A stretch of DNA of 64,000 nucleotides from Sphingomonas glacialis (GCF_014653575.1 NZ_BNAQ01000001.1:1302001-1366000), one strand, 5' to 3'. Counted from the stretch's first letter, positions 1 to 11,691 are shown. Program-made: numbers and translations. The notes: generated by a model from the letters alone, not told the origin.

Positions 1-209
1 ACCGCGGCGTCGCCGAGATTGTCGGCATGGTGCCCGATCAGCACCTTGATGCCACGCGCGCGCAGACCTTCGACGACATAGCCCTCGGCCACGTCCGACC
101 CCTGCACCGCATAGCCGAGGTTCTTCATCACCTCGGCGATGCCCGACATGCCGATGCCGCCGATGCCGACGAAGTGGATCGTCCCGATATCGGTTGCGAC
201 GCCCCTCAT
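1..209 (-). CDS. murC: UDP-N-acetylmuramate--L-alanine ligase, N-terminal part (cut by window edge)
   Basis: Only the first 69 codons are present; the gene continues past the left edge. The visible N-terminus carries the Rossmann-like glycine motif [13 protein letters not shown] at about residues 14-26, the hallmark of MurC. By family knowledge MurC adds L-alanine to UDP-MurNAc in the cytoplasm using ATP, the first step of the peptide stem. The ATG overlaps the murG stop as ATGA, so it is translationally coupled as the last visible gene of the dcw operon. Catalytic and ATP-binding regions lie outside the window and cannot be checked. Confidence 0.93.
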   Translation of the reverse strand, partial: MRGVATDIGTIHFVGIGGIGMSGIAEVMKNLGYAVQGSDVAEGYVVEGLRARGIKVLIGHHADNLGDAA

Positions 210-1351
210 GCGAATGCTGCCTTTACGGGCTGCGGCTTTCCGATCGGCATGTCGCCGAGCGGATCGCCGAGGCTTTCGACGAGGTTGGCAAGGTCGCGCA
301 CGGCATCGGGCCGCCCGCACGCCCGCGCACGCCCGGCGGCGTTCTGCAGCGCTTCGGGGTCGAGCCCGAGCTTCTGCATCTGCTTGGCAAGCTCGACCGG
401 GGTGAAGTGACGCTGATCGATCGTCCGCGCGCCGCCCGCTTGCGTCATCTCGCGCGCATTGGCGGTCTGGTGATCGTCGGTCGCCGAGGGGAGCGGCACG
501 AGGATCGCCGGACGCCCAGCACAGGTCAGTTCGGCGAGCGTCGAGGCCCCTGCGCGGGCGATCACGAGATGCGCCCAGGCGAGCTGTTCGGGCATGTCGG
601 GCAAGTACGTGGCAAGGTCAGCGGCAATCGACAGCTCGGCATATTTGGCGCGGCAGGCCTCGATATCCTCGATCCGCGCCTGGTGGGTGACTTGCAGACG
701 CCGCCGAAAGGCGACGGGCAACATCGAAAGGCCGTCGGGGACGACCTGCGAGAGGACGCTCGCGCCCTGGCTCCCGCCGGTGACGAGGACGCGGAAGATA
801 CCGTCCTCCTCGAGCAGCGGATACGGCTTGGAGCGCAAGGCGAGCACCGCGTCGCGCACCGGATTGCCGACGAGATGCGTCTTCGCCAGCAGCTTCGGCT
901 TGAGCCGAGCAACGTCGGCGTAGGAGGTGGCGATCGCATCGACCTTGCCTGCGACGAGCCGGTTGACGCGGCCGAGCACGGCGTTCTGTTCGTGCACCGC
1001 GGTCGGAATGCCTTGGTTGAACGCGCCGAGCAGCGCCGGCAGCGCGGGGTAGCCGCCGAAGCCGATCACCGCATCGGGGCGGAAGCTCTTGTACAGCTCG
1101 ATCGCCATCGCGCGCCCGTTGAGCATCGCGCGCGCCGCCTTCAGATAGCCGATCGGTCCACCGGTCAGGCGTCCGGCAGGGAGGATATGCGTCTGGATCC
1201 CCTCGAACAGCCCGGGAAAGCGCACGCCGCGCTCATCGCTGACGAGCGCGACATAATGCCCACGCTGGATCAGCTCGGCGGCAAGGGCGGCGGCCGGGAC
1301 CATGTGCCCGCCGGTGCCGCCTGCTGCCAATACGAAATGCTTTGCCATCAT
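206..1351 (-). CDS. murG: UDP-GlcNAc:undecaprenyl-PP-MurNAc-pentapeptide GlcNAc transferase (lipid II synthase)
   Basis: This protein of 381 residues (380 if the second ATG of the ATGATG start is used) converts lipid I to lipid II on the inner face of the membrane. Seen: the N-terminal glycine loop GGTGGH (residues 11-16), [13 protein letters not shown] (about 130), the second-domain loop VTGGSQGAS (about 190), [12 protein letters not shown] (about 270) and a DDHQTANA motif that binds UDP-GlcNAc. This is the usual GT28 two-domain layout and length. The start overlaps the ftsW stop (ATGA) and its own stop overlaps the murC start, so it sits inside a tightly coupled operon. Confidence 0.96.
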   Translation of the reverse strand: MMAKHFVLAAGGTGGHMVPAAALAAELIQRGHYVALVSDERGVRFPGLFEGIQTHILPAGRLTGGPIGYLKAARAMLNGRAMAIELYKSFRPDAVIGFGGYPALPALLGAFNQGIPTAVHEQNAVLGRVNRLVAGKVDAIATSYADVARLKPKLLAKTHLVGNPVRDAVLALRSKPYPLLEEDGIFRVLVTGGSQGASVLSQVVPDGLSMLPVAFRRRLQVTHQARIEDIEACRAKYAELSIAADLATYLPDMPEQLAWAHLVIARAGASTLAELTCAGRPAILVPLPSATDDHQTANAREMTQAGGARTIDQRHFTPVELAKQMQKLGLDPEALQNAAGRARACGRPDAVRDLANLVESLGDPLGDMPIGKPQPVKAAFA

Positions 1352-2571
1352 ATGCCGCTCCGATGCGCGATATATTTGGATCGCGTAACGAACGGATTGC
1401 GCCGGGTAAACGCCAGCAGCAACCCCATCCCGATCGACAGCGCGACAAGCGACGATCCGCCATAGCTGATGAAGGGCAGCGTCATCCCCTTCGACGGCGC
1501 GAGCCCGGTGTTGACCGCCATCGAAATCAGCGCCTGCACGCCGAACTGCGTCGCGAGCCCGGCGGCGGCGAACAGGCGGAATTCGTCCTGCTCGTCGAGC
1601 AGCTTGACGAACACCCGTACGACGATCGCAAGGAACAGAAACGCGATGATCATGCACGCGATCAGCCCGAATTCCTCGCCGATCACCGAGAAGATATAGT
1701 CGGTATGCCCCTCGGGCAGCCGGAACTTCATCGCGCCGCCGCCAGGGCCGGTCCCGCGCCAGCCGCCCGCGGTGATCGTGTCGTGCGCGGCATTGGTCTG
1801 GAAATGGTCGGCCGCGCCGATGCCGTCTGCATCGGGGAACAGGAATGCGTTGATCCGCGCGCGTGCCGTCCCGTAGAACATATAGGCCGCCCCCAGCCCC
1901 AGCGGCACTGCGGCGATCAGCCCGCCGATCACCTTGAGCGACGTGCCCGAGATCATCAGCAACGCCATCCACACCGCGCAGAACACCACGGTCTGCCCGA
2001 AATCGGGCTGGAGCATCAGCAACAGCGCGACGAGCGCGGTCATCCCGCCGGTGATGATGACCACCGGCAGCGATTCGTCCTGCGCGCGCATCGACAGCAC
2101 CCAGGCGGCGGTGACGATGAAGAAGGGTTTGAGGAACTCGGACGGCTGGAGCAGCGACACGCCGAGGTTGAGCCAGCGTGTCGCGCCGTTCTTCTGCACG
2201 CCGATCACCGGCACGAGCATCAGCAATATCAGACACGCGACGGTGCCGATCAGCGCCATCCGTCGCGCGACCGGCACGGGCAGCATCGAGACGACGAGCA
2301 GCACGGGGAGCGACACGCCGACCCAGGCGAGCTGCCACCACAGATAGAACAGCGGCGGGACGACATGCTTGCCGTCCGAATAGCGTGTCGCAGCGGCCGG
2401 CGACGCCGCACCGACCGCAACGAGCCCGACCGCCACCAGCAGCAGCGTCAGCAGCAGCAGCATCCGGTCGATATCCCAGAACCACATGCCGAGCGCCGAG
2501 CGGTCTCCCCGACCGCCGCGATGCTTCATGCTCTTCCACAGCTTTGGCGGCGGGGTGCGCTGCTCGGTCAC
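1348..2571 (-). CDS. ftsW: Peptidoglycan glycosyltransferase FtsW (SEDS family)
   Basis: A 407-residue polytopic membrane protein of the SEDS family. With FtsI it polymerises lipid II at the division septum. Seen: about ten hydrophobic segments, LLQPSEFLKPF, LPEGHTDYIFSVIGEEFG and the C-terminal signature PSKGMTLPFISYGGSS, all in the expected order. The GTG start at 2571 was chosen because it overlaps the murD stop (GTGA), matching the coupling used throughout the operon. An internal ATG at 2529 would give 393 residues and cannot be excluded. The N-terminal 40 residues are charged and lie before the first membrane segment. Confidence 0.94.
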   Translation of the reverse strand: MTEQRTPPPKLWKSMKHRGGRGDRSALGMWFWDIDRMLLLLTLLLVAVGLVAVGAASPAAATRYSDGKHVVPPLFYLWWQLAWVGVSLPVLLVVSMLPVPVARRMALIGTVACLILLMLVPVIGVQKNGATRWLNLGVSLLQPSEFLKPFFIVTAAWVLSMRAQDESLPVVIITGGMTALVALLLMLQPDFGQTVVFCAVWMALLMISGTSLKVIGGLIAAVPLGLGAAYMFYGTARARINAFLFPDADGIGAADHFQTNAAHDTITAGGWRGTGPGGGAMKFRLPEGHTDYIFSVIGEEFGLIACMIIAFLFLAIVVRVFVKLLDEQDEFRLFAAAGLATQFGVQALISMAVNTGLAPSKGMTLPFISYGGSSLVALSIGMGLLLAFTRRNPFVTRSKYIAHRSGI

Positions 2572-3869
2572 GCCAGCGCCTCGACCGCGGCGCGAAACTG
2601 GTCGCCGCGATCCTCGAAATCGCGGAACTGGTCGAACGAGGCGCACGCCGGCGACAGCAGGACGGTGTCGCCCGGCTGCGCGTTGGCGGCGGCCTGCGCG
2701 ACGGCGGTGGCGAGGTCGCCGCTCACCGTCACGGGGATCTTGCCGTCGAGGATCGCGGCGAACGTGTGCGCGGCGTCGCCGATGGTATAAGCGTGGACGA
2801 CATGGCCGAACGACGGAGCGCAGGCGTCGAGATCGTCCGACTTGGCCTTGCCGCCGAGGATCCAGTGGATCCGCGTGAACGCCGCGAGCGCGGGCGCGGT
2901 CGATTCGGGGTTGGTCGCCTTGCTGTCGTTGACGAACGTGACGCCGCCCCGCACCGCGACGCGCTCCATCCGGTGCGGCAGGCCGGCAAAGCTTTCGAGC
3001 CCGCGATCGATCATCGCCTCGGGCACGCCGAGCGCCTGGCACACCGCGATTGCGGCGAGCGCGTTCTGCGCATTGTGCGGCCCCTGCAGGCTTGGCCAGC
3101 GCGACTGGTCCATGCACACGCCCGGCGCGATCTTGGTGAGATGCTCGCCACGCGCCGACAAACTCCGCGCGATCAGCGCCGAGGGGGTATCGCCGATGCC
3201 GATGATGGCGTCGTGCGTCGTGGCCTGCATCGCGAACAGCCCTGCCTTCGACGCGGCGTACGCGGCGAACCCGTCATAGCGGTCGAGATGGTCGGGCGTC
3301 AGGTTGAGCAGCACCGCGACTTCGCAATCGAGGCTGACGGTAAGGTCGATCTGGTAGCTCGACAGTTCGAGCACATAGACGCCGCCTTCGGGCAACGGGG
3401 TCTGTTCGAGGACCGGCAGGCCGATATTGCCGCCCATCAGGCTGCAGATCCCCGCGCTCTGCAGGATGTGGTGGACGAGCGCGGTGGTGGTCGACTTGCC
3501 GTTGGTCCCGGTGATGCCGACGACCTTGTGCGCGGGGAGCGCCGGCCGCGCCTGCGCGAACAGTTCGATATCGCCGATGATCGGAATGCCGGCGGCGCGC
3601 GCCTTCGCGGCGACGGGGTGACGATTGAGCGGAACGCCGGGGGAGACGATCAGCGCGTCGAAATCGGCAAGATCGACCTCGAGCGGGTCGGCCAACACCA
3701 GATCTTGCCCGACTGCGCGAGCGCTGATGTGGTCGCGCCGCTGCTCATCCGTATCCCACGCAACGACTCGCGCGCCGCCAGCGAGCAACGCGTGCACGCT
3801 CGCTGCGCCCGAGCGTGCGAGCCCCAGCACAGCGAAGCTCTTGCCGCGCCAGAGGGGCGAGACGATCAC
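2568..3869 (-). CDS. murD: UDP-N-acetylmuramoyl-L-alanine--D-glutamate ligase
   Basis: 433 residues. A cytoplasmic ATP-dependent ligase adding D-glutamate to UDP-MurNAc-L-Ala. Seen: N-terminal GLARSG loop, P-loop [16 protein letters not shown] around residue 110, [13 protein letters not shown], and [16 protein letters not shown] around residue 320, which positions substrate and ATP. The GTG start is inferred from the GTGA overlap with the mraY stop and from the immediate start of the Rossmann fold ([11 protein letters not shown] at residue 12). Length is slightly short of the Escherichia coli protein but normal for alphaproteobacteria. Confidence 0.95.
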   Translation of the reverse strand: MIVSPLWRGKSFAVLGLARSGAASVHALLAGGARVVAWDTDEQRRDHISARAVGQDLVLADPLEVDLADFDALIVSPGVPLNRHPVAAKARAAGIPIIGDIELFAQARPALPAHKVVGITGTNGKSTTTALVHHILQSAGICSLMGGNIGLPVLEQTPLPEGGVYVLELSSYQIDLTVSLDCEVAVLLNLTPDHLDRYDGFAAYAASKAGLFAMQATTHDAIIGIGDTPSALIARSLSARGEHLTKIAPGVCMDQSRWPSLQGPHNAQNALAAIAVCQALGVPEAMIDRGLESFAGLPHRMERVAVRGGVTFVNDSKATNPESTAPALAAFTRIHWILGGKAKSDDLDACAPSFGHVVHAYTIGDAAHTFAAILDGKIPVTVSGDLATAVAQAAANAQPGDTVLLSPACASFDQFRDFEDRGDQFRAAVEALA

Positions 3870-4936
3870 CGCAATTTCAACGTCGAAAGCCCCGCCAGCG
3901 CGAGCACCAGCGCGATGATCCAGAATCGGATCACGACGGTCGGCTCGCTCCAGCCGAGCTGCTCGAAATGATGGTGGATCGGCGCCATCTTGAAGACGCG
4001 TTTCCCGGTGCGCTTGTAGAAGAACACCTGGATGATGACCGACATCGCCTCGACGACGAACAACCCGCCGATGATGCCGAGCACGATCTCGTGATGCGCG
4101 ACGACCGAAATCGCGCCGAGCGCACCGCCGAGCGCAAGGCTCCCGGTATCGCCCATGAAGACCGCGGCAGGCGGCGCGTTGAACCACAGGAAGGCAAGCC
4201 CCGCCCCGACGATCGCGCCGCAGAAGATCGCGAGGTCGCCGGCGTGCGGCACATGCGGAATGCCAAGATAATGCGCGAAATCGGCGCGCCCGACGAGATA
4301 GACGATCGCCATGAAGGCGACGCTCGCGATGATGACGGGCATCGTCGCGAGGCCATCGAGCCCGTCGGTCAAGTTCACCGCATTGCCGAACGCCACGATC
4401 GTGAACGCCGCGAACACGACGTAGAAATAGCCGAGATCGATCACCGACCCGGTGTAGAACGGCAGATAGAGATGCGTCCCGTTCTGGTGGACGATCAGCA
4501 TCGCGGCGATCCCGGCGATGACGAACTCGCCGATCAGCCGCATCCGGCTCGACACGCCCGCCGTGCTCGCCTTGCGGACCTTGTCATAGTCGTCAAGGAA
4601 CCCGATCGCGCCGAAGCCGAGCGTCACGAAGGTGCACGCCCAGACATACGGGCTCGAAAGATCCATCCACAGCAGGATCGAGGCGACCATCGAGGTCAGG
4701 ATCATCAGCCCGCCCATCGTCGGCGTGCCGCGCTTGGCGAGATGCGATTGCGGGCCGTCGCTGCGAATCGGCTGCCCCTTGCCCTGGCGCAACCGCAGCC
4801 AGCCGATGAAGCGTGGGCCGATCAGCAAGCCGAGGAACAGCGACGTCGCGACCGCGGCGCCGGTGCGGAAGCTCTGGTACCGGATGAGATTGAGTAGCCC
4901 GGGGAAACCCAAATAATCGGCGATGAAATAGAGCAT
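3866..4936 (-). CDS. mraY: Phospho-N-acetylmuramoyl-pentapeptide transferase
   Basis: A 356-residue integral membrane enzyme making lipid I from UDP-MurNAc-pentapeptide and undecaprenyl phosphate. Seen: [12 protein letters not shown] near the N-terminus, the aspartate pair in [37 protein letters not shown] and [13 protein letters not shown], which are the conserved cytoplasmic catalytic loops. About ten membrane helices are apparent. The ATG shares one base with the murF stop (TAATG) and the stop overlaps the murD GTG. Nothing unusual is visible. Confidence 0.96.
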   Translation of the reverse strand: MLYFIADYLGFPGLLNLIRYQSFRTGAAVATSLFLGLLIGPRFIGWLRLRQGKGQPIRSDGPQSHLAKRGTPTMGGLMILTSMVASILLWMDLSSPYVWACTFVTLGFGAIGFLDDYDKVRKASTAGVSSRMRLIGEFVIAGIAAMLIVHQNGTHLYLPFYTGSVIDLGYFYVVFAAFTIVAFGNAVNLTDGLDGLATMPVIIASVAFMAIVYLVGRADFAHYLGIPHVPHAGDLAIFCGAIVGAGLAFLWFNAPPAAVFMGDTGSLALGGALGAISVVAHHEIVLGIIGGLFVVEAMSVIIQVFFYKRTGKRVFKMAPIHHHFEQLGWSEPTVVIRFWIIALVLALAGLSTLKLR

Positions 4937-6336
4937 TAAAGTGTCCCGCCCCGCAGGGTTTCCGGTATCCTGCTTCGCAGGTCGGCGACAATTGCCGAGA
5001 GCCCTACGCCGTTCGATCCCTTGATGAGTACCGCATCGCCCGGTGCCAGCAACTTCAAAAGACTGGCGCGCGCCGCGGCGGCGTCGGCGACATGGACGAA
5101 ATCACCCTTCCCCTCAAGCACGTTTGCCAGCGGCGCCATCGCTTCACCGACAAGAATGCCCGCTTCGACCCCGGCCGCAAGAATCGGCTCGAGCAATGCG
5201 GCATGATAGCCGTCCGAACGCTCGCCGAGTTCGCGCATTTCGCCGAGCACGACGATCTTGCGCGTCGCGCGCTCGGCGCCGAGGACGGCAAGCGTCGCAC
5301 GCATCGACGACGGATTGGCGTTGTAGCTTTCGTCGATCACCAGCGCGTCGCCATCGCCGAGCGGCATCGCGAAACGCGCGCCGCGCCCGGCGAGCCCGCC
5401 GAGCTCGGCAAGCGCAAGCCCTGCCGCCGCGAGATCGCCGCCGACCGCGTCGACCGCTGCCAACACCGCGAGGCTGTTCGACACCCAATGCTGCCCGGGC
5501 TGGCTGATCGTGAAGCTCAGCTCGCGCTCCCCCACCACCGCGGTCACGAAGGTCGCGCCGCTTGCCAGCCGCATCGATTCGATCGCGCGGACATCGGCGC
5601 CCTTGTCGAGCCCGAAGGTCACGGTCCGCGCGGCATGCGGCGCGGCGGCGGCGACCAAGCGGTCGCGGTGCGGGCTGTCATACGGCACGATCGCGACGCC
5701 GCCGGGTTCGAGGCCTTGGAAAATCTCGCCTTTGGCATCGGCGATCGCGGCTTCGTCGCGGAAGAAAGCGGTGTGCGCAGGCGCGATCGTCGTGACGATC
5801 GCGACGTGCGGGCGGACGAGCTGGGTGAGTGCGCTGAGTTCGCCTGCGTGGTTCATGCCCATTTCGAACACGCCGAAGCGGGTTTCGGCTGGCATCCGCG
5901 ACAGGCTGAGCGGCACGCCGGTATGGTTGTTGTAGCTCTTGACCGAGCGATGCGCCGCCCCGCGCGCGCCGCGATCGAGCGCTGCGAACAGCGCTTCCTT
6001 GGTGCCGGTCTTGCCGACCGAGCCGGTGACGCCGATGATTTTTGCGGCGGTGCGGGCGCGGGACGCACGGGCGAGCGCGTCGAGCGCGGCCGTCGTGTCG
6101 GCGACGAGCACGTGCGGATGCTCGACCGGCTGCGAGACGATCGCACCCGCCGCGCCTTGGGTGAAAGCTTGCGGCAGGAAGCGGTGACCGTCGGTTGCTT
6201 CGCCCGGTAGCGCGATGAACAGGTCCCCGGGGCCGACTTCGCGCGAGTCGAAGGTGACGCCGGTGGCTGTGAAGGGTGCGGACGCGACGCCGCCGATGGC
6301 GGCCGCGATGTCGGCGGAGGTCCACAGGACGCTCAT
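4936..6336 (-). CDS. murF: UDP-N-acetylmuramoyl-tripeptide--D-alanyl-D-alanine ligase
   Basis: 466 residues. A cytoplasmic Mur ligase that attaches D-Ala-D-Ala, the last step before lipid I. Seen: N-terminal MurF domain with [13 protein letters not shown]-loop [15 protein letters not shown] near residue 105 (Val and Gly replace the more common Asn and Thr), [13 protein letters not shown], and [12 protein letters not shown] near residue 330. Unlike its neighbours, the gene does not overlap the preceding one: 118 bp with a palindromic repeat separate it from murE. Its only good Shine-Dalgarno run (GGGGAGGGG, 2 bases before ATG) is one arm of that palindrome, so initiation may depend on hairpin opening or coupling. 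Confidence 0.95.
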   Translation of the reverse strand: MSVLWTSADIAAAIGGVASAPFTATGVTFDSREVGPGDLFIALPGEATDGHRFLPQAFTQGAAGAIVSQPVEHPHVLVADTTAALDALARASRARTAAKIIGVTGSVGKTGTKEALFAALDRGARGAAHRSVKSYNNHTGVPLSLSRMPAETRFGVFEMGMNHAGELSALTQLVRPHVAIVTTIAPAHTAFFRDEAAIADAKGEIFQGLEPGGVAIVPYDSPHRDRLVAAAAPHAARTVTFGLDKGADVRAIESMRLASGATFVTAVVGERELSFTISQPGQHWVSNSLAVLAAVDAVGGDLAAAGLALAELGGLAGRGARFAMPLGDGDALVIDESYNANPSSMRATLAVLGAERATRKIVVLGEMRELGERSDGYHAALLEPILAAGVEAGILVGEAMAPLANVLEGKGDFVHVADAAAARASLLKLLAPGDAVLIKGSNGVGLSAIVADLRSRIPETLRGGTL

Positions 6337-6338
6337 AG

Positions 6339-6437
6339 CCCCTCCCCTTCAGGGGAGGGGTTGGGGTGGGGCTGTAACGGGCAACCCGCTCGGTGAGACA
6401 CGGCCCCACCCCCGGCCCCTCCCCTGAAGGGGAGGGG
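6339..6437. repeat. Palindromic intergenic repeat in the murF-murE gap
   Basis: Two identical hairpins, each CCCCTCCCC-tetraloop-GGGGAGGGG (6339-6360 and 6416-6437), flank a central part whose edges are also complementary (GGGGTGGGGC against GCCCCACCCC). The whole is an inverted repeat of about 100 bp. It interrupts an operon in which nearly every other gene pair overlaps. It resembles REP-type repeats, but the family is not identified. Confidence 0.8.
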
Positions 6438-6454
6438 AGGAAATTGCACGCCGC

Positions 6455-7870
6455 TCACGCTGCCATCTCCCGCGCAACGCTCACATCGTCGAACGGCAGC
6501 ACCAGATCGCCGACGATCTGCCCCTGTTCATGCCCCTTGCCCGCGATCAGCACGATGTCCTGCGGCCCCGCCGCCGCGATCGCCGCGCCGATCGCCTCGC
6601 GACGCGAGCCGATCTCGGTCGCGCCAGGCGAGCCTTCGAGCACCATCGCGCGGATCGCCGCCGGATCTTCAGAACGTGGATTGTCGTCGGTCACGATCAC
6701 CTGGTCCGCCATCGCCGCCGCGACCGCGCCCATCGCCGAACGCTTGCCCTGGTCGCGGTCGCCGCCCGCGCCGATCACGACGATCAGCCTGCCCGCCGCG
6801 TGCGGCTTGAGCGCCGAGATCGCCGCATCGAGCGCATCCGGGGTATGCGCATAATCGACATAGACCGGCGCCCCGCTCTTCGCGATCACCGCGCGCTCGA
6901 GCCGTCCGCGCACCGGCTGAAGGCGCGACAGCGCCGACAGCGTCGTCGCCACATCCCCGCCGGCCGCGATCACCAGCCCGGCGGAGACCAGCGCATTGGC
7001 CGCCTGATACGCGCCGATCAGCGGCAGATTGATCTTGTACGTCTTACCCTCGGCTTCGATCGCGAGCCCCTGCCCAAGCAAGGTCGGCACGCGTCCGACG
7101 AGCTTGAGCGTCTCGCCCTGCGTCCCGACCGAGATCACCCGGATCCCGCGCGACCGCGCGACCTCGGCGATGCGGGCCGCCATCGGATCATCGGACCACA
7201 CCACCGCGACGCCGTCCTCGACGAGCACTTCGGAGAACAATCGCAGCTTGGCCTCGAGATACGCCTCCATCGTGCCGTGATAATCGAGATGATCGCGGCT
7301 GAGGTTGGTGAACGCCGCCGCCGACACGCGCAGGCCTTCGGTGCGATATTGCGACAAGCCATGCGACGAAGCCTCGAACGCGACATGGCTCACCCCCTCG
7401 CGCGCCAGCCCCGCGACGTTCGAGAGGAAGGTCACTACGTCGGGCGTGGTGAGGCCGGTCGAGACCTGGTCGTCGCCCGTTGTCACCCCAAGCGTCCCGA
7501 TCGAGGCGGCATGGAACCCCGCCATCCGCCACAATTGGCGCACCATCTCCACGGTCGAGGTCTTGCCGTTGGTCCCTGTCACTGCGACCGCCATCCGCGG
7601 AAAAGGCGCGAAGAAGCGTGCCGCCAGCTCGGCGAATTTTCGCCGCGGCTCGGCATCGGCGACATGCAGCGCGCCTTCGACCGCCGCCTCGGGCCGCGCC
7701 ACCACCGCGATCGCGCCACCGGCCACCGCGGCGGGGACAAAATCCTCGCCATTGACGACCGCACCCTGGAACGCGCCGAACACCACACCCGGCGCGACCT
7801 TGCGATGGTCGATCGCAAAGCCCGTCACGGTCGTATCCGGGGCGCCGGGAACCAGCGCCGAAAGCTTCAT
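6455..7870 (-). CDS. murE: UDP-N-acetylmuramoyl-L-alanyl-D-glutamate--2,6-diaminopimelate ligase
   Basis: 471 residues. A cytoplasmic Mur ligase adding the third stem-peptide residue. Seen: P-loop AVTGTNGKTSTVEM near residue 100, FEASSHGLSQYR, NLSRDHLDYHGTM, the YLEAKLRLF region holding the carbamylated lysine, and TDDNPRSEDP near residue 400. The DNPR motif is the established marker for meso-diaminopimelate rather than lysine, so a Gram-negative DAP wall is predicted. The ATG overlaps the ftsI stop (ATGA). The gene ends 118 bp before murF, the only real gap in this operon. Confidence 0.96.
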   Translation of the reverse strand: MKLSALVPGAPDTTVTGFAIDHRKVAPGVVFGAFQGAVVNGEDFVPAAVAGGAIAVVARPEAAVEGALHVADAEPRRKFAELAARFFAPFPRMAVAVTGTNGKTSTVEMVRQLWRMAGFHAASIGTLGVTTGDDQVSTGLTTPDVVTFLSNVAGLAREGVSHVAFEASSHGLSQYRTEGLRVSAAAFTNLSRDHLDYHGTMEAYLEAKLRLFSEVLVEDGVAVVWSDDPMAARIAEVARSRGIRVISVGTQGETLKLVGRVPTLLGQGLAIEAEGKTYKINLPLIGAYQAANALVSAGLVIAAGGDVATTLSALSRLQPVRGRLERAVIAKSGAPVYVDYAHTPDALDAAISALKPHAAGRLIVVIGAGGDRDQGKRSAMGAVAAAMADQVIVTDDNPRSEDPAAIRAMVLEGSPGATEIGSRREAIGAAIAAAGPQDIVLIAGKGHEQGQIVGDLVLPFDDVSVAREMAA

Positions 7871-9602
7871 TGCTCTTCTCCGCCGGTCGGGGGCTTGGCA
7901 CCCGCGACCAGGCTCAGCATCGGTTGCAGATCGGCGAGATTCACCTCGCGCCGCGTATCGGGCATCACACCGAGGATCGCCCCCGTGCGCGCGATCACGC
8001 GGCCCACCACGGGCGCCGCGTTCCACGCCGCGGTCTTCCAGCCGCCCGTCTCCTTGGTCCCCAGCGGCGAATCGAGCATCGCCAGCACGACGTAGCGCGG
8101 CGCATCCATCGGGAAGGCAGCGACGAAGGTCGCGACGTTGCGATGATGGTCGTACCCGCCGTTCGAAGCCGCCTCGGCCGTCCCGGTCTTGCCGCCGACG
8201 CGGTAGCCCGGCGCATCGCCCTTGCGCCCGGTGCCGTAAAGGCAGACGAGCCGCAGCAGCTGGCGCATCCGCGCGCTGGTCTGCTCGCTCAGCACACGCC
8301 GCCCCGCCGCAGCCTGGCCGGGTGCCACCTTGAGCAGGGTCGTCGGCCGCCAGATGCCGCCGTTGACCATCGTCGCATAGGCATTGGCGAGATGCAGCGG
8401 GGTCACCGCGATGCCGTGGCCGTACGCCGTCGTCATCACCGTGGTGCGCCCCCAATAGCGCGGCCAGATCGGCCCGGCGCGCTCGCGCAGCTCGATCGAG
8501 GGGCGCTCGCCAAAGCCCATCGCGGTAAACATCGCCGAAAGCTTGTCCTTGCCGATCTCGTCGGCGATCCGCGCGGTCGCGACGTTCGACGAATAGATCA
8601 GCGTCTCGGGGATGTTGAGCCAGCGCTTAGGATCGCCGCGCTCGTCATGGATCGTATAGCTGCCGACCTTGAGCGGCGCGGTCGCATCGAAGCGGCGCGC
8701 CATCGAGGTGATCGTGCCGGTCTGGATCGCGGTCGCCATCGTGATCGGCTTGAAGGTCGAGCCGAGCTCGTAGACCGATTGCGTGACGTTGTTGCGCAAA
8801 GCGTCGCTGGTGGTGCCGGTCAACTTGTTGGGATTGTACACCGGCAGCGACGCCATCGCGATCACCTCGCCGGTGCGCACGTCGAGCACCAGCCCGGTCG
8901 CGGCGCGCGCCTGGAACATCACCATCGCGCGGCTGAGCTCGCTCTCCATCGCGCCCTGCACGCGCGCATCGATCGACAGGTCGATCGCGTCGCCGCGGCG
9001 AGTCGGATCGGTGAGGCGCTGCTCGAACGCGCGCTCGACACCGGCGCGACCGAGAATCTTGGGATCGGTGCCGGTCGGCCCGATATAGCCGAGCACGTGC
9101 GCCGCCATCGTCGATTGCGGATAGAGCCGCTCGGGCTCGCGCGCGAAGACGATGCCGGGTTCGCCGAGCGCGTGGACTTGATTCACCATCGCGGGCGAGG
9201 CGTGCTTGTCGAGATAGGTGAACTTGGCCTTCATCGTCAGCCGGTCGAGATACCAGGCCGAATCATGCTCGGGCATCAGCCCGGCGAGCCGCCCCGCCAG
9301 TTCCTGTCGGTCGCCGAGCACGTCACCCGGGCGCACGCCGATCGTCCACGCCTCGATCGTACGCGCGAGCGGCTGGCCGTTGCGGTCGAGAATGTCGCCG
9401 CGCACCACCGGATTGATCGCGAGCGTCGCCGCGCCCGCCGGGCCGCCGAACAGCCCGAGCAACGCGATCCGCCCGATCACCAACAGGAAGCCCGCCGCGA
9501 TCAGCAGCATCAGCATCATCAACCGCACATGCGCCACCGCGACCAGCGCATGCCGCTGATCGTTCGAGCGACGGGCGGGGACGGGGCGGGCGACCAACGT
9601 GC

Positions 9603-9606
<4 letters not shown>
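7867..9606 (-). CDS. ftsI: Septal peptidoglycan transpeptidase FtsI (PBP3)
   Basis: 579 residues. A bitopic inner-membrane protein whose periplasmic domain crosslinks septal peptidoglycan with FtsW. Seen: a short cytoplasmic N-terminus, one membrane helix at about residues 28-52, a pedestal domain beginning with RGDILDRNGQPLA, and the three penicillin-binding motifs in order: STFK (in YELGSTFKP, catalytic serine), SSN (IYSSNVATA) and KTG (VGGKTGTAEA). The start overlaps the ftsL stop (ATGA) and the stop overlaps the murE start. Confidence 0.96.
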
Positions 9607-10234
<628 letters not shown>

Positions 10235-10235
<1 letters not shown>

Positions 10236-11194
10236 TACAAACTTCCTTCTGACCATGCGGCGGCACCGGTCCGTCGTGCCGTCCGCAACGTTGCCGATCG
10301 CGCGCGGGGGTTGCGCGCGATCTCGTCCTCGCTCGCCTTCACCGGGCGACCGACCTCTTCGAAACTGGGGGCGTGCTTCGCCGCGACCTCGGGCAGATGC
10401 CGCGACCCCGACGGCAGCGAGCCCGAGCGTTCGCGCAGGAAGCGCTTGACCATGCGATCTTCCAGGCTGTGGAAGGTGACGATCGCGAGCCGCCCGCCGG
10501 GCGCGAGTGCGCGTTCGGCAGCGGCGAGGCCGTCCTCGAGCTCGCCCAGCTCGCGGTTGATGTGGATGCGGATCGCCTGAAAGGTCCGCGTCGCGGGATC
10601 CTTCTTGTCATGCGGCTTGTAGCCGAGCGCCTTGCGCACGATCCGCGCCAGCTCGCCGGTCCGCGCGATCGGGCGATTGTAGACGATCGCCTGTGCGACG
10701 CGGCGCGCGCGCGGCTCCTCGCCATATTCCTTGATGACGTGCGCGATCTCGGCTTCGTCGGCGGTGTTGAGGAAGTCGGCGGCGCTCATGCCCTCCTGGC
10801 TCATCCGCATGTCGAGCGGGCCATCGGACTGGAACGAGAAGCCGCGCTCGGCCTGGTCGAGCTGCATCGACGACACGCCGATATCCATCGTCACGCCCTG
10901 CACCGGCATGGCGTCGCGCATTGCGAGTTCGCTATCGAGCGCCGAGAAAGTCGCCGGTATCAGCGTCAGCGCGCCGGCGGAGGAATCGACAAGTGCGCGC
11001 CCCGCCGCGATCGCATCGGGATCGCGGTCGAAGGCGAAGACGCGCGCGCCGCGCGCGAGCATGCCCGACGTGTAGCCGCCCGCGCCAAAAGTCGCATCGA
11101 CATGGCGTTCACCAGCCTCGATCGCGAGCGCGTCGAGCACTTCGTCGAACAGCACGGGGATATGCGGGGCATCGGCCTGGATCGCGTCGCTCAC
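10235..11194 (-). CDS. rsmH: 16S rRNA (cytosine1402-N4)-methyltransferase
   Basis: 319 residues. SAM-dependent methyltransferase acting on the ribosomal P site (formerly MraW). Seen: HIPVLFDEVLDAL at the N-terminus, SAM-binding DATFGAGGYTSGML, the acidic FAFDRDPDA loop, DIGVSSMQLDQAERGFSF, IHINRELGELEDGL, and TFHSLEDRMVKRFLRE near the C-terminus, in standard order. The GTG start overlaps the mraZ stop (GTGA). An upstream ATG at 11230 in the same frame lies inside mraZ and is less likely. Confidence 0.95.
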
Positions 11195-11691
11195 AGCGCG
11201 ATCCCCTTGGTCTTGCAATGATAGCGGCACGCCGCCTGCATCGCATCATCGACGCCGACCGCGTCGAGCAGCGTCTTGGGGTCCCAGATGTCGATCCAGT
11301 CGAACGTACCCCAGAAGAACGCATTCTCGGCGATCCGCGCATAATCGCGCGGGAAGCCGGGCATGATGAAGCGGCCCGATCCATCGAACGGCACGGCTTC
11401 ACCGCTGGCGTTGCGGCGCTTGAGGTTGAAGTCGGGCTTGCCGTGCTCGGCGATGTGGCGCGCCTGGAGATCCTCGACCTCCGCCTTCAGGATGCGGACA
11501 TAGCCCGGATCGTACGCGCGCAGGCAGGTCTGCTCGGGATGGACGCCGATGATGACGGTGCCGCCGTCCTTGCCGTCGGCGCGCGGGCTGTTGGCGGCGA
11601 GCGCCTGACGCAGCGATGCAGGAATCGCGACCCGGCCCTTGTCATCGACAAGTCCCAGTCCCTCCCCCTGATAATCGCTCCGGTCTTCCAC
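11191..11691 (-). CDS. mraZ: Transcriptional regulator / division protein MraZ
   Basis: 166 residues from a GTG start preceded by GGGGGA. Seen: two SpoVT/AbrB-like half-domains, the first with LVDDKGRVAIPASLRQAL and the second with FDGSGRFIMPGFPRDYARI, the duplicated DNA-binding fold of MraZ. By family knowledge MraZ forms a ring and represses the dcw operon by binding GGG-containing direct repeats upstream. Two candidate operator arrays lie 130-330 bp upstream here, consistent with autoregulation. An ATG at 11748 would add 19 poorly conserved residues and has a worse ribosome site. Confidence 0.9.
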   Translation of the reverse strand: MEDRSDYQGEGLGLVDDKGRVAIPASLRQALAANSPRADGKDGGTVIIGVHPEQTCLRAYDPGYVRILKAEVEDLQARHIAEHGKPDFNLKRRNASGEAVPFDGSGRFIMPGFPRDYARIAENAFFWGTFDWIDIWDPKTLLDAVGVDDAMQAACRYHCKTKGIAL

